Below are positions 31,260 to 42,296 of a stretch of 64,000 nt of DNA, piece after piece; position 1 is the first letter of the stretch; each line of letters starts with the position of its first letter. The stretch is from Pyropia haitanensis (Eukaryota > Rhodophyta > Bangiophyceae > Bangiales > Bangiaceae), in the NCBI GenBank assembly GCA_008729055.1, contig SDUX01000007.1, forward strand, positions 5,935,009 to 5,999,008, read 5' to 3'. Below the pieces are notes generated by a model. That model ran no database searches. It had not been told where the DNA came from and saw only the letters and a list, made by a program, of their open reading frames with translations. Position numbers and translations under genes: made by a program.

Positions 31260-34200
31260 CTAGTCGACCTTCCCTCAAGCACAGACTCAAGCGTCCACCC
31301 GACATATTTGTCGACAAGGAGATCATCACTTTACTGGACAAGGCCGAGAGATTCGAGGGTGCCTGCATGGACATCGGAGCGGAGAAGACGGTTGTCGGCA
31401 AGAGGCAGGCTGAGGCCTACCTTGCGAGCCACAACCCGGGTGTGACGCTGGGCAACAAGAGCGGGATGGTGTACCGGTTCGGTGGCGGGCGACATCCGTG
31501 TGTCGGGACGGTGGCGGTGCGCATACCCATCACCGACAGCTTCATGATTTTGATTGAGATCGACGTGGTGGCTATCAACGTGCCGCTACTATTGGGACTT
31601 GACTTCCTCGACAGGCACAACATGTACGTGAACAACACAACCAACCGGCTCGTGTGCGTGAACGAGGGCATCCAAGTACCGTTGGTGCGCAAGATGGGGC
31701 ACATTTTCTTCGAGTGGGAGGCGGAGATACTATACACCTTCCCGGAGCTGCAGCGCATTCACAAGCACTTTTTCCACGCCAACTCGGAGCGACTGTACGC
31801 TCTCATGAGGCGGGCCAAGATTGACGACGCGGTGCCGCTGACCCTCAAGCAGCTGCAGGATGTCGCTGACGCCTGTGACGTCTGTCAGCGCCTAGGGAAG
31901 GAGCCCAACCGCTTTAGGGTGGCACTCCCCCACGAGGACGTGTGCTTCAACCGGCTAGTGCTGTTGGACCTCATGTTTCTGGAGGGGGAGGCCGTTCTAC
32001 ATGTGGTGGACGCCGACACCCTCTGGAGCGCGGCCGGTTTTATGGGCGATGGCCAGACGGCCGATGCCACGTGGGACCTATTCGTCAAGATTTGGGTGGC
32101 CGCGTATGTTGGATACCCACAAGAGCTGCACGTCGATCAAGGGCCGCAGCTGCAGGCACCGCAATGGAGGGCACGAGTTGAGGCGGCTGGCATCAAGCAA
32201 CGGGACTCGGGTGTTGAGAGCCACAACTCCCTTGGTGCAGGTGAGCGCTACCATGCGTTTCTGCGCCAGATCTTCCGGCGCGTGCGTGCCGCGCACCCGA
32301 CCATTGACAAGGGTCAAGCCTTGTCCCTGTCCGTGTGGGCCATGAACCAGACAGCGGGGCCGATGGGTATCTCTCCAGTTCTCCTCGTGTTTGGCATCAA
32401 CCCCCGCATGCCGGTCAACCCCGTCGACTTGCCGATGCAGCGGGAGCGGAACAAGGCGTTGGTGGAGGCCCGCGCGGACATGGTCAAGCACGTCGCTCGT
32501 GCGCGGCTAAGTACTGCCGTACGGCGCAACGTCCCGAAGGCGTCCAACACCGAGATCAGCCCGGGCATGCGCGTCCTCGTGTACCGCGAGAAGCCTGTGG
32601 ACGAGTGGCAAGGCCCGTACACGGTGCAGGGTCACGATGGCAAGCAAGTGTGGCTGGACATCAACGATCGCCTCAAGTTGTTTTCAATTGACAAAGTCAA
32701 GGAGTACTTACCGCCTCTTGAGACGACCGAGGAGACGCCAGCCGACGTCGCGACTGATACTGTTGGCAACGAGGACATGGGCAACGTCGTCGACGCTATC
32801 ATCGCTGGGGACACCTTGGTGTGCAGCCTGGGCCAGCGCCTGGGGTACATTCAAGAGAGGGCCTACCGCGACACTCAGGCCGAGGCAGAGACGCCCTCCC
32901 GGATTTTCAAGACTGAGGTCCTCAAGCCAGAGGACCCTCGGGTTTCAACAGCTGAGGCTAAGGCTGCGAGGCTGGAGGAGGCCAGCGGACTCGTGAAGCG
33001 TGGGGCATTCAAGAAGGTGCGAAGAGACTCGCTGCCTGCTGACGCGTCCATCCTCAAGGGCCGCTTTGTCGACGCGATCAAGCACGTGGGGACGAACAAC
33101 GCCAAGTTTAAGTCGCGCTACGTCCTCCAGGGGCACAACGACAAGGAGAAGCCTTTTATCGTCCACAACATCTCCACCTTGCGCCAGAGTTCCACCAAGA
33201 TTATCTTGTCGACCAGTGCCGTGCTCAATTTTCGCATCTTTTCGCACGACGTGAACCAGGCGTACCTGCAGAGCAAGGAGAGACTCACGCGTACCATCTA
33301 CCTGCAGCCGCGCCCAGCCGATGCCGAGCTGTTTGGCGTCGGTGACGGCGAGGTACTGCTGCTCCTCCTGCCCTTATATGGGATGTGCGACGCTGGAGAC
33401 TACTGGGCGGTGACCTTAACGGGTCACGTTAAGGACGACCTGGGTATGGTCCCCCTGACGGGAGATCCGTCACTCTTCATCAAGGAGGAGAATGGGCGCA
33501 CGGTGGGACTGTTGGGCGGTTATGTTGACGACCTGCTGAACGGCGGCGATGAGTCATTCCAGACCTTGACCCAGCAGACGCTGGAAACGTTCGAGTCCAA
33601 GCCGCGGGTGTGGGACAACCTCGAGTTTGTGGGCGCGTTTCTCAAGACGCTGGACGGGTCGCCGCGATGTTTCGTGCTCAGCCAGGAGTCCTACGTCGCA
33701 GCGGCGAGCAAGCTGCCAACCGACATCTCCTTTGACGCCTTTGTGTCTGCCCGAGCGGGGTTTGGATGGCTGGCTCACAGCAGGCCCGATCTCTGCTGTG
33801 CTATCAACCGGGCTGCACAAGTGACCGCCGAGACCTTCTGCGAGCGCCACGTGCGGGAACTGAACAAGGCTATCAAGTACGCCCACAGTACCAAGGACTT
33901 AGGGCTGACCTATGGACCCCTGAGCCGAGAGACGCTGCACCTGCGCGCCTACTCTGATGCGTCTTTTGCCAACAATGACGATCTCTCATCCCAGCTCGGT
34001 TACATTGTGATGCTTTGCGACGGGGACAACAACTGCCACGTGCTGAGCTACTCCAGCAAGAAGGCGCGGCGTGTGGTGCGGAGCATTATGGCAGGGGAGG
34101 TCTACGCCTTTGCAGACGCGTTTGACACCGCGTTCATCCTCAAGCACGACCTAGAGCGCATTTATCACCAGCACCTACCGCTTGTGATGCTCACGGACTC

Positions 34201-34483
34201 GAAGCAGATGTTTGACGTCATTACGCGGGCGTCGCACACCACGGAGAAGCGGCTAATGATTGACGTGGCCGCGGCGCGGGAGGCCTACAACCGCCACGAG
34301 ATATCCAACGTGGGGCTGGTTCAATCCGAGCACAACATTGCCGATGGGCTGACCAAGCCGGGTCAGTGTGCGGCGCTGAGCGCCATGATGAAGACGGCCA
34401 AGGACGTCAACCCTGTGCAGCAGTGGATTACGCGCACCGACGCGTCGCCGCGGCACTCGGGTGTGGAAAACCCGGGAGTGTGA
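31256..34483 (+). CDS. copia pol polyprotein: protease, integrase, RT, RNase H
   Basis: About 1075 codons, open throughout. Protease: CMDIGAEKTVVG (about residue 37), an Asp-Ile-Gly-Ala version of the D[ST]GA active site, and VPLLLGLDFL. Integrase: His-rich IHKHFFHAN and CDVC as the HHCC finger, then the DDE triad as LLDLMF, LHVDQGPQ (about 293) and the Glu of LGAGERYH, exactly 35 residues later. Reverse transcriptase: HDVNQAYLQS (about 665) and YVDD (about 755). RNase H: AYSDASFAN, GEVYAF and LTDSKQ, followed by the copia C-terminal HNIADGLTKPG. The stop TGA is made by the first bases of the 3' LTR. Needs a -1 shift from gag. All catalytic residues appear intact. Confidence 0.96.
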   Translation: MTSRPSLKHRLKRPPDIFVDKEIITLLDKAERFEGACMDIGAEKTVVGKRQAEAYLASHNPGVTLGNKSGMVYRFGGGRHPCVGTVAVRIPITDSFMILIEIDVVAINVPLLLGLDFLDRHNMYVNNTTNRLVCVNEGIQVPLVRKMGHIFFEWEAEILYTFPELQRIHKHFFHANSERLYALMRRAKIDDAVPLTLKQLQDVADACDVCQRLGKEPNRFRVALPHEDVCFNRLVLLDLMFLEGEAVLHVVDADTLWSAAGFMGDGQTADATWDLFVKIWVAAYVGYPQELHVDQGPQLQAPQWRARVEAAGIKQRDSGVESHNSLGAGERYHAFLRQIFRRVRAAHPTIDKGQALSLSVWAMNQTAGPMGISPVLLVFGINPRMPVNPVDLPMQRERNKALVEARADMVKHVARARLSTAVRRNVPKASNTEISPGMRVLVYREKPVDEWQGPYTVQGHDGKQVWLDINDRLKLFSIDKVKEYLPPLETTEETPADVATDTVGNEDMGNVVDAIIAGDTLVCSLGQRLGYIQERAYRDTQAEAETPSRIFKTEVLKPEDPRVSTAEAKAARLEEASGLVKRGAFKKVRRDSLPADASILKGRFVDAIKHVGTNNAKFKSRYVLQGHNDKEKPFIVHNISTLRQSSTKIILSTSAVLNFRIFSHDVNQAYLQSKERLTRTIYLQPRPADAELFGVGDGEVLLLLLPLYGMCDAGDYWAVTLTGHVKDDLGMVPLTGDPSLFIKEENGRTVGLLGGYVDDLLNGGDESFQTLTQQTLETFESKPRVWDNLEFVGAFLKTLDGSPRCFVLSQESYVAAASKLPTDISFDAFVSARAGFGWLAHSRPDLCCAINRAAQVTAETFCERHVRELNKAIKYAHSTKDLGLTYGPLSRETLHLRAYSDASFANNDDLSSQLGYIVMLCDGDNNCHVLSYSSKKARRVVRSIMAGEVYAFADAFDTAFILKHDLERIYHQHLPLVMLTDSKQMFDVITRASHTTEKRLMIDVAAAREAYNRHEISNVGLVQSEHNIADGLTKPGQCAALSAMMKTAKDVNPVQQWITRTDASPRHSGVENPGV

Positions 34484-35069
34484 TTACGCCGCTGCGGGGG
34501 GGGCGTGCGCTGCCCCGCACCCTCGTGCCGCGCGGCGAGGCGAGACTCGGACCCAGCCATGTGACCGATGATTGGGCGCTGGACCGGATCCTGCCAAGAT
34601 TGTGGGGGACACGCGTTTGCGTTTGGTCAGACCTCGGCGGGGTGTGACCGAACATCAATGATGTTTGGTCAAACCCCCGGTGATGGCTGACAGATTGGGT
34701 CGGGCCGATTGGCTCGATTATGTGTTTCGCCAGGCCGTGATTGGCCGGTTTGTGCATTGTTTTGCTTGAGTGGAAGGGGGTGATTCGCGGGTGTTGTCCA
34801 CAATAGGTGGGCTGATGGCCGTGTGGAGAGGGGGGGCTAGACTTGCGTCTGTGGGCGTGTCGGGGGCGCTCACCGCCGCGTGCGGCGGACCTGCCGCCGC
34901 GTGCGGGGCGGGGTATAAGAGCACCCGGCCGCGCACCTGAGTGCCGGGCGCCCTCGGCCCGGCAGACTAGACATTGGAACTCGCCACCCCGCGTTGGGGT
35001 GTCGGGTCGCCGGTGTCTGGCCTCGTGGGGTACACTGCGTTTTTCTCCACATCCTCGCCGATACTCACA
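34479..35069 (+). repeat. 3' LTR
   Basis: 591 bp, same as the 5' LTR except for one extra G in the run at about 34495-34502. The sequence just upstream (GTGTGGAAAACCCGGGAG) is only weakly purine-rich, so the polypurine tract is short, GGGAG next to the LTR. Confidence 0.97.
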
Positions 35070-35074
35070 AGCAC
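35070..35074. repeat. Target site duplication, right copy
   Basis: AGCAC immediately after the 3' LTR; pairs with 28191-28195. Confidence 0.93.
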
Positions 35075-37337
35075 CACCGCGCCTCGACCGGGCCCGTTCG
35101 GAGGTCGCGGCACGACGGCGGACGCGCGAAGTGGCTGTAAGCCAGTTCCCCTCCAGCCCTTGGGACTGGCACCCACTCACAACCGCGCGGACGCGTCCTG
35201 TGCCATCCGCCAATCCTGCTACGTAGGTTCGCCGCGGACCCCACGGCTGGCGGCCGCCACGCCCCGGCCCTCCGCTGCCAGCGCCACTGATCTGACACCC
35301 AGACGCACCGGTCAATGGGCGTGTCTATCGCAACGGCGACCGCTACGCCCCCCACCTCCGCCACCTTCCCAGACCGCTGCAGTGCTCTCCTGGGCGAAGA
35401 GCCGGCTCACGTATGGACTGCCGATACGCCAGTCGGGTGATCCAGAGGAGACCACGACACAGGGCAGCCCCGCATCCGCCTCTCAGCCGGCGTGTCCAGC
35501 CGTCACGACCCGGATAGCCGACCCGCGGGGGGTGTCAACGTCTCGGCGTCGGACTGTCGCTCCATCCCCGACCCCCCTGCCAACACAGTCCTTGGACCAC
35601 GAGCCGATCTGCTTTCTCTTTTCGTGTTGTCATCCCTGCTGCCGCACCACGATCACACCCCGCGCCGGCCGCGGTCTCGGCCAAACCGCCCCGCCTGTTG
35701 TGCGAGAGGGAGGGGCTGGCGAGTGGGAGGGGCGGTGCAGCGGGGGGGCACACACCTGGCGCTCGCCGGCTGCCACGTCGAGGGCACGAGGGCGCGCGTC
35801 CCTTCCCCACCCCGCTCCCAGCCCGTCTCCTCCGCCTTCGCTGCACCGCCCCTCACGGTGTGATCAATACCTGCCCCTCTCTCCCGGGATCCCCCCTCCC
35901 AAGCGCCGGGCGCAGCGTCGGCGGTGCCTCGCACGAGCGCGGTTCTTGTATTGGTTTGTGTGCACGGCGGCGGGGTGTGGCGAAAACGTGGGGCGCGTAG
36001 CAAGAGATGGGTGGGGGTCGTCGCGCGCCCGCGCGGCACGCCGCCCGGGCGGCTAGCCACACCCCAGATGGCCAAGGCGGCACCTGGATCGCGCCCCTGC
36101 GCCGCCGTACAGTATGGCCGCGCCTCGCCCGGGCGTCAATGGCCACCCGTCGTGACGCCAGCCGCCGCGCCCATGTGGCGATGGGAAGGGCGTCACGTAG
36201 CGCCGTTGGGGAGACGCGGGGGGCGGAGTGTGTCGGCCGGCGGCGCTTGCGCCAGGTGGGGTCCAAGGCGGCCGTAGTGCGAGCGCCGTGACCTCGGAAG
36301 ACGAGGCCACGGGTTGGTCCTCAGGGAGCTGGCCCTGGCAGGCGCCCGGCGGTCCCGTGCGCGTTTGGCCTTCACGTATCGCGTGCCGCCGTCGCCGGCG
36401 GGGGGCATACCGTGCATGTCGCCCTTCCACTCTAGTTTCTGGCACTCGGCGCAGGGGGCACGCGACGCAGGCACACGTCGCTGCGCGGGGCGGAGCCGAG
36501 GCGGTGCCCGGCGGTGGACCACCCCACACGACCCACGGTGGCCGGTGACGCGCTCGTGGATCATCCGGCGTCAGCACATTGCTATGCCACCGCTCTGCTC
36601 CCGCTCCTCCCACTCGTCAACGGCTTCAGAAGTTTTTGGACGGGGGGGTGTCGGTCTGGGCCCTTCCGCGCGGGGTTTGCGCCAGTCTCCTCAACCCCAC
36701 TTACCGCCACCAAGCACCTCTCCAGCCACAGCTGGCATAAGACACACACTCGGACAGAGCGGGTTGAGGGGATGTAGGTCGGGTCGTGGGCGTCACCTAT
36801 ATATTCGAACATTCAAGCCAGCCACACGCACGCGCTGTAACGCCAACTGCGCCTGGCGAGGGGCGTCGCCCGAGGCAGGTCGCGCCGTGGACGCAGCCTG
36901 GGGGGGATGCGCGCTGGGTGAGCCGCCGGGACACCTCGGGGGTGGCCGCAGCGCCGTGGTTGTTGGCCCCCATACCCTGTGCCGTGCTTGCCCGCTGCTG
37001 CCAGTGCCCATTGCTTGCGGAGTCAATAAGGAGAGGTGGGATGCGAGGCGTCCGCACGCACGCACGGCTCGCCACACCGACGTCCCCGTCCAGTTCACAA
37101 CATCTCCTCAAAACCTCAGCACGGCCTGTCTTGCGAGCTGCACGCTCGTGACACCACAGCGGCGAGCACCCACTGCCGTGTCTCCCCTTACCGCCGCCGT
37201 CGTGGGCGTCTACCTTTCCCCCCTTCATCCGTCCCCTCCCATCGTCTTGTCTTCGTCGCAGAGTGCGCCGTCCGCGGTCACCCACTCTTCAATCGTCGCG
37301 GCGCGAGCAGGGTCGGTGTTCCGTAGTGCGCCCTCCG
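35075..37337. other. Intergenic between retrotransposon and GATA gene
   Basis: No supported gene. Open frames are short and unlike confirmed proteins. A TATA-like CTATATATTC at about 36797-36806 and CTTCGTCGCAG|AG at about 37251-37263 (acceptor-like) may belong to the GATA gene's 5' region, with a possible leader intron; unproven. Confidence 0.35.
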
Positions 37338-38800
37338 ATGCCGCTATCAGGGCTGGACACCCTCCTCCACGCCATGGACCACCTGGCGCGTCCCCGCGGC
37401 GGGGCAGGGGGCGGGGCATCCCCGTCGGCAGCGCGCTCGCCGCACGTCCGCTGGGTCGACTGGCGGGTCGCTACGGCGGGCGGCTCACCCCCCGCCGCTA
37501 CCCTCAGCCGGCCTTCCTCTGCCTGTCCGCCGCGGGCGGCCGCGACGCTCGGACAAGACGCTGGCGACGGCTACGGCTGGACGACTCCCCCCAGTCGTGG
37601 TGACCGAGACTTTGCCGGCAACTCCTCCCCCGTCACCCCCGGCGTCGACGACGCCCCTGTCCGTCGGGGGGTCTTCCCTATCGGCGGCGTAGCGGGCGCT
37701 ACTCCGGCGGGCTCACCCCCCTCATCGATAGCGTCAAATGACTGGCCGCAGCGGCCAGCGGTGGTGGACGCGACGGCGGCCTGCGGGGGTGCCGCCTATG
37801 GTGGTGGTAGCAGCGGAGGCGGCTGGGCGGCGCCGCCTTCCGCGGCGATCCTCCCTCCTTGGGACGCGGCGGCCCCCGCGGCCGCAGCGGGCCGCGCGCC
37901 CGTCCCCCCCCCCCCCGCCAGTGCGCGCACTGTGGGACGACCAAGACGAGCCAGTGGCGCACCGGCGGCCGCGTCACCGTCGCGGGCGGGGGCAGCGGAC
38001 GCGGCGGGAACGGCGGCCCGCAGACGCTGCCCTACACCCTCTGCAACGCGTGTGGCATCAAGCACCGTCGGCGGGGGCAGTCGGCGGCCGCCGCGGTGGC
38101 GGCCGGAAAGGACTGCGGCCCGGTGACCGCCGCGGCCGGTCAAAGCCGCGGCGGCGGCGCCGACGGCTGCGGCAGCTGGCCGCCACCCGTCGCGGCCGCC
38201 GCCGGCGGGCCCGTCGGCACGGCGGCCGCCGCTCCAGGGTCCTCCCCGTGGGGCTTCTCCCCCGTCGGCGCCTCCCCCGCGGGCTCCCCACCCGCCACCG
38301 CCTCCCCCTCCACCGCAACGCTCCCGCCGTTTGGCCTCGCCACGGAGCTGTTTGGCATGTACGAGGGCGGCGGCCGCCGGCGCGGGGTGGCCAAGCGCGC
38401 GTACGTGCGGCGGCGCCGGGCAGAGGCGAGCCTCCAGTCGCCCTCTCGCGGGGAGGCGGTGGGCGGGGGAGCCTTTACCAGCCGCCCGGCGCGCGCCGCG
38501 GCGGCAGCGGCCGTCGCGGCGGCCACGGCGGTGGCGGGCGGCGCGGCGGCCGCGGGCAGCGAACGCCCCTCGGGGGGGCTCCCGCCGCTGCCACCCGCGG
38601 CGGCCGCATCGGCGTCACCGACGGTGGCGGCGCCGGCTTCGGGTGGCCGCGCCGCTGGTGGCGGGGGTGGCGCCTGTCGGGTGGCGCCCCTCTGGGCCGC
38701 GGGTAGCAGCAGCGGGCCCGGAGGGCCGCCGCACGTGGCCACCCCGCCGCCGCTGTTGCCATCGTTTGCCGCGGTGCTCAGCGCATCGGGTCTGCGGTAG
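37338..38800 (+). CDS. GATA-type zinc finger protein with enlarged finger loop
   Basis: Probable DNA-binding transcription regulator of about 488 aa. The start at 37338 gives MPLSGLDTLLHAMDHLARP; a second ATG at 37372 is possible. The N-terminal 190 residues are Ser/Pro/Gly/Ala-rich. The finger (about 37920-38070) reads QCAHCGTTKTSQWR, an insert, then LPYTLCNACGIKHRRR: both CX2C pairs, the T-x-x-W-R turn and the L-C-N-A-C-G-I-x-x-R of GATA factors are present. Between the pairs are 36 residues instead of the usual 17-20, because a Gly/Arg/Ser insert follows WR. Basic AYVRRRRAEASL and a long Ala/Pro/Gly tail follow. The C run 37904-37916 just before the finger shifts the frame by one. Confidence 0.86.
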
Positions 38801-40256
38801 GGTGGGTGTGAGGGACGGCCGCCGTCGGAGCGCGGCGTGGCACGGATGTGAGAGGGGAGGGGACATTGACGGGGAGGACGTACTGGAGGGAGCGCCGCCC
38901 GCGCGAGTGGCGCCGCGACCGCGGGCGTCGACAGGATTGACCATGACCACGATCACTTATCCGGATGGGCATATCCACGGGTGAACAGTGGCGCTGCTCG
39001 GCGGCGGCGGCGGACTGCTCGCTCAACAAAGAAGAAAACGAAAACACGAAGGCGCGCGCCACAGTGGCCGGATGCCCGTCCGCGTGAAGGGCGCGAGTCG
39101 GCGTGACAACGCCGGTACCGTGAATGCCACCGCCGCCGCCACCAGTGCCGTCACACCCCCAACGTCCCGCAATTCGCGAACGTCGCGGTGCGCGGGGAAC
39201 TCTTCCCTCCGTGCAACAGCTCCCGCTGGAGGGGGGGGGGGGACGTCGGCGGGCGACCGGCGGCGCACCCTGTGGCCAGCGGGAGGAAATGGGCAGTCTA
39301 TCGCCGTTGGGGAGTACAAGGGTGGGGCGGGTGCTGGTCCAACCCCCGCATGGTGGCGCCTCTCCGGAGGCGCACGGACCGCGCCTGGGTGCGAGTGTGC
39401 CCGAGAGCGTGGGCGACCGCGGGGGCATGCCAAACAACGGCGGGGTGTTGGAATGCGCGCAGCTGGACAGCGGTGGGACCGTCGCCAGCGGGGTGGTGAT
39501 TGCTACACCGCCGAAAGGCGCTCCACCTGCTGAACCTCGACAAGACCGCCCACCTCGGAGGTAGCGCCAGACAGAGTTTGGCCCTCAACACGGCCACGCA
39601 AGCGCCCGCGTGGAGAGAGAAACTAATTCACCATCTTTGATTGACATGAACTGCGACAGCCAATGGCGCAAGCCTACGGGACAAGCCATTGACCTGGCCC
39701 AGGAGGAATTGAAGATAGGAAGGTTCTTCCACCCTCTCGGCGTTTCGCGGCGCTCATCAACTCCACCCCCCCCTCCGATCCGGTGCCACAGCGCTGCTGA
39801 CGGAACGGACGGAAAACGAGCAGAGGGCCGGTCCCAACAAGGCCATTCCGGATCCTAACCTTGTTGACTGAACGGGAGCGCACGCCAGCCACTCACGCGC
39901 CGAGCACCGACGGTGTCAGCAATCACGGGCGGGATGCAGAGGAGCTTGGCGTGTCACGTCGGAGAAACGGGCGCGCCGACGGAGTCGCCGAGTGCATCGT
40001 CCAGTGGGGGGTGGGGCGCGGGGGGATAAGAGCCGCGCTTGCCGGCCACTCTGCGGCAGTTCTGGCTTGGCATGTCACCTTGTCCCTCCCAACCCCCTCT
40101 TCCTCCCCCACGTCCCTGACCCGTCACCACCACCCCGTCGTTGCTTCCGCTTCGGCTGGTCTGGGTGGCCCTCCCCCTTCCTCAACCTCATTGTCACGTC
40201 CCCGGGGTGCCCGGCCCTCCCCACTGCCTCTGCCGGTGCTCTCCTGCCTGGGCGCC
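38801..40256. promoter_or_regulatory. Upstream region of BiP
   Basis: No gene supported. It includes an ERSE-like element (listed separately), CACGTC at 39955-39960 resembling the core of UPR elements, GGAAGGTTCTTCC at 39718-39730 (two inverted GAA/TTC heat-shock half-sites), and GGGGGATAAGAG near 40021-40032, the best TATA-like sequence. The last 170 bp before the ATG is C/T-rich leader. Confidence 0.45.
39660..39678 (+). promoter_or_regulatory. ERSE-like element upstream of BiP
   Basis: CCAAT, nine bases, then CTACG. The ER-stress response element of animals is CCAAT-N9-CCACG, so this is one base off at exact spacing. It lies about 580 bp before the BiP start codon. Activity here is unknown. 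Confidence 0.4.
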
Positions 40257-42296
40257 ATGGCTGCCACCCCGGGTTCCCCCGCTCGGCGGCCACGGCCAGC
40301 AGCAGCCCAGCGGCGGTCGGTATGGACGGCCGTCCTGGTCGCGGCGGCGTCCATCGCCACGGCCGCGGTGGCGGTCTCGGGCGCCGCTGCGGACGCGGAG
40401 AAGCCGCCCGTCGGGACGGTCATTGGCATTGACCTCGGCACCACCTACTCGTGCGTCGGCGTCATGCGCAACGGCCACGTAGAGATCATTGCGAATGACC
40501 AGGGCAACCGCATCACCCCGTCGTACGTGGCATTTACGCCCGAGGAGCGGCTCATTGGGGATGCGGCCAAGAACCAGGCGGCGATGAACCCGTCCAACAC
40601 GGTGTTTGACGTCAAGCGGCTGATTGGTCGCAAGTTTTCGGACCCCACCGTGCAGCGGGATAAGAAGCTGCTGCCGTTTTCGATTGTCAACAAGGACGGC
40701 AAGCCGATGGTGGAGGTGTCGGTCAACAAGGCGAAGAAGGTGATGTCGCCCGAGGAGGTGTCGGCCATGGTGCTGTCAAAGATGAAGAAGACGGCGGAGG
40801 AGTACCTCGGCAAGGAGGTTACCAACGCGGTGGTGACGGTGCCGGCGTACTTTACTGACGCCCAGCGCCAGGCGACCAAGGACGCTGGCCAGATTGCCGG
40901 CCTCAACGTCATGCGGATTATCAACGAGCCCACCGCGGCGGCCATTGCGTACGGCCTGAACAAGAAGGGCGAGAAGAACATCCTGGTCTTTGACCTGGGC
41001 GGTGGCACCTTTGACGTGTCGCTGCTGACGATTGAGGACGATGTCTTTGAGGTGCTGGCCACCAACGGTGACACCCACCTAGGTGGTGAGGACTTTGACC
41101 AGCGCGTCATGGACTACTTTATCAAGCTGTTCAAGCGCAAGTACAGTAAGGACATGTCTGGGGATAAGCGGGCGGTGGGCAAGCTGCGCCGCGAGGTGGA
41201 GAAGGCCAAGCGCGCGCTCTCGTCCCAGACGCAGGTGCGGGTGGAGATTGAGTCGCTCTTTGACGGCCAGGACCTGTCCGAGACGCTGACGCGTGCGCGC
41301 TTTGAGGAGCTCAACAGCGACCTCTTCCGCAAGACCCTCAAGCCGGTGGAGAAGGTGCTTAAGGATGCGGCCATGTCCAAGGCCAAGGTTGACGAAATCG
41401 TCATGGTTGGCGGCAGCAGCCGCATCCCCAAGGTGCAGGAGCTCCTCCGCGGCTATTTTGACGGCAAGGAGCTGAACAAGGGCGTGAACCCCGATGAGGC
41501 TGTGGCGTTTGGCGCGGCCGTTCAGGGTGGCATTCTGTCCAACGAGGGCGGCTCGGCCGGGGTGGTGTTGCTGGACGTGGCGCCCCTGTCGCTCGGGATT
41601 GAGACGGTTGGGGGTGTGATGTCCAAGATCATTGAGCGCAACACGGTCATCCCGACGCGCAAGACGCAGACCTTCACGACCTACCAGGACAAGCAGACGA
41701 CTGTCAGCATCCAGGTGTATGAGGGCGAGCGTGCCATGACCAAGGACAACCGCCAGCTCGGCAAGTTTGACCTCAATGGCATCCCGGCGGCTGCGCGGGG
41801 CACCCCGCAGATTGAGGTGACGTTTGAGGTGGACTCGAACGGCATCCTGGCCGTGTCGGCCGAGGACAAGGCGTCGAGCGCGAAGGAGGCTATTACCATC
41901 ACCAACGACAAGGGCCGTCTGTCGAAGGAGGAGATTGAGCGGATGGTCAAGGAGGCCGAGGAGTTTGCCGACGCGGACGCCGAGGTGAAGCGCAAGGTGG
42001 AGGGCAAGAACTCGCTCGAGACGGCCATCTTTTCGGCAAAGGCCGCGGTGGAGGAAGGTGGATCGCTGGTGGATAAGGCCAGCGAGGAGGACAAGGAGTC
42101 GCTCAAGGCGGCTGTGAAGGAGGCCCAAGACTGGCTGGACGAGTCGGGTGAGGACGCCACCGCGGACGACCTGGAGGGCAAGCTGAAGGACCTCCAGGAG
42201 ATCATCCAGCCCATCATGGCCAAGGGCGGTGCTGCTGGTGGCGGCAGCGGCGCTGCACAGGGCGGCGAGGAGGACGACTCCAAGGAGGAGCTTTAA
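40257..42296 (+). CDS. BIP: BiP, ER lumenal HSP70 chaperone
   Basis: ATP-driven chaperone of the endoplasmic reticulum, 679 aa, single exon, intact. The start at 40257 (GCGCCATGG) gives a signal peptide with hydrophobic core [20 protein letters not shown]; the upstream open frame has no conserved content. HSP70 signatures: [13 protein letters not shown] (about residue 60), [13 protein letters not shown] (about 245) and [14 protein letters not shown] (about 382). Substrate-binding domain with [15 protein letters not shown] and VYEGERAM, then the helical lid. The C-terminus EEDDSKEEL is a KDEL-type retrieval signal in the KEEL variant. It is the least codon-distorted host gene in the window and lacks homopolymer breaks. 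Possible unfolded-protein-response elements lie upstream. Confidence 0.98.
   Translation: MAATPGSPARRPRPAAAQRRSVWTAVLVAAASIATAAVAVSGAAADAEKPPVGTVIGIDLGTTYSCVGVMRNGHVEIIANDQGNRITPSYVAFTPEERLIGDAAKNQAAMNPSNTVFDVKRLIGRKFSDPTVQRDKKLLPFSIVNKDGKPMVEVSVNKAKKVMSPEEVSAMVLSKMKKTAEEYLGKEVTNAVVTVPAYFTDAQRQATKDAGQIAGLNVMRIINEPTAAAIAYGLNKKGEKNILVFDLGGGTFDVSLLTIEDDVFEVLATNGDTHLGGEDFDQRVMDYFIKLFKRKYSKDMSGDKRAVGKLRREVEKAKRALSSQTQVRVEIESLFDGQDLSETLTRARFEELNSDLFRKTLKPVEKVLKDAAMSKAKVDEIVMVGGSSRIPKVQELLRGYFDGKELNKGVNPDEAVAFGAAVQGGILSNEGGSAGVVLLDVAPLSLGIETVGGVMSKIIERNTVIPTRKTQTFTTYQDKQTTVSIQVYEGERAMTKDNRQLGKFDLNGIPAAARGTPQIEVTFEVDSNGILAVSAEDKASSAKEAITITNDKGRLSKEEIERMVKEAEEFADADAEVKRKVEGKNSLETAIFSAKAAVEEGGSLVDKASEEDKESLKAAVKEAQDWLDESGEDATADDLEGKLKDLQEIIQPIMAKGGAAGGGSGAAQGGEEDDSKEEL

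Larger units (their letters stand above)
28196..35069 (+). mobile_element. Complete Ty1/copia LTR retrotransposon, 6.9 kb
   Basis: A full-length element with 590/591-bp LTRs beginning TGTGA and ending TCACA, flanked by the perfect 5-bp duplication AGCAC (28191-28195 and 35070-35074). Order of parts: 5' LTR, about 740-bp leader with two tandem repeats, gag, pol (protease, integrase, reverse transcriptase, RNase H), 3' LTR. Integrase before reverse transcriptase defines the copia superfamily; no envelope gene is present. The two LTRs differ, as far as I can read, only by one G in a G run near the 5' end, and both frames are open, so the insertion is young and may be functional. Base composition is less GC-rich than host genes. 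Red algae carry their own copia lineages (the PyRE types described in Porphyra); assignment to one needs a tree. Confidence 0.97.
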
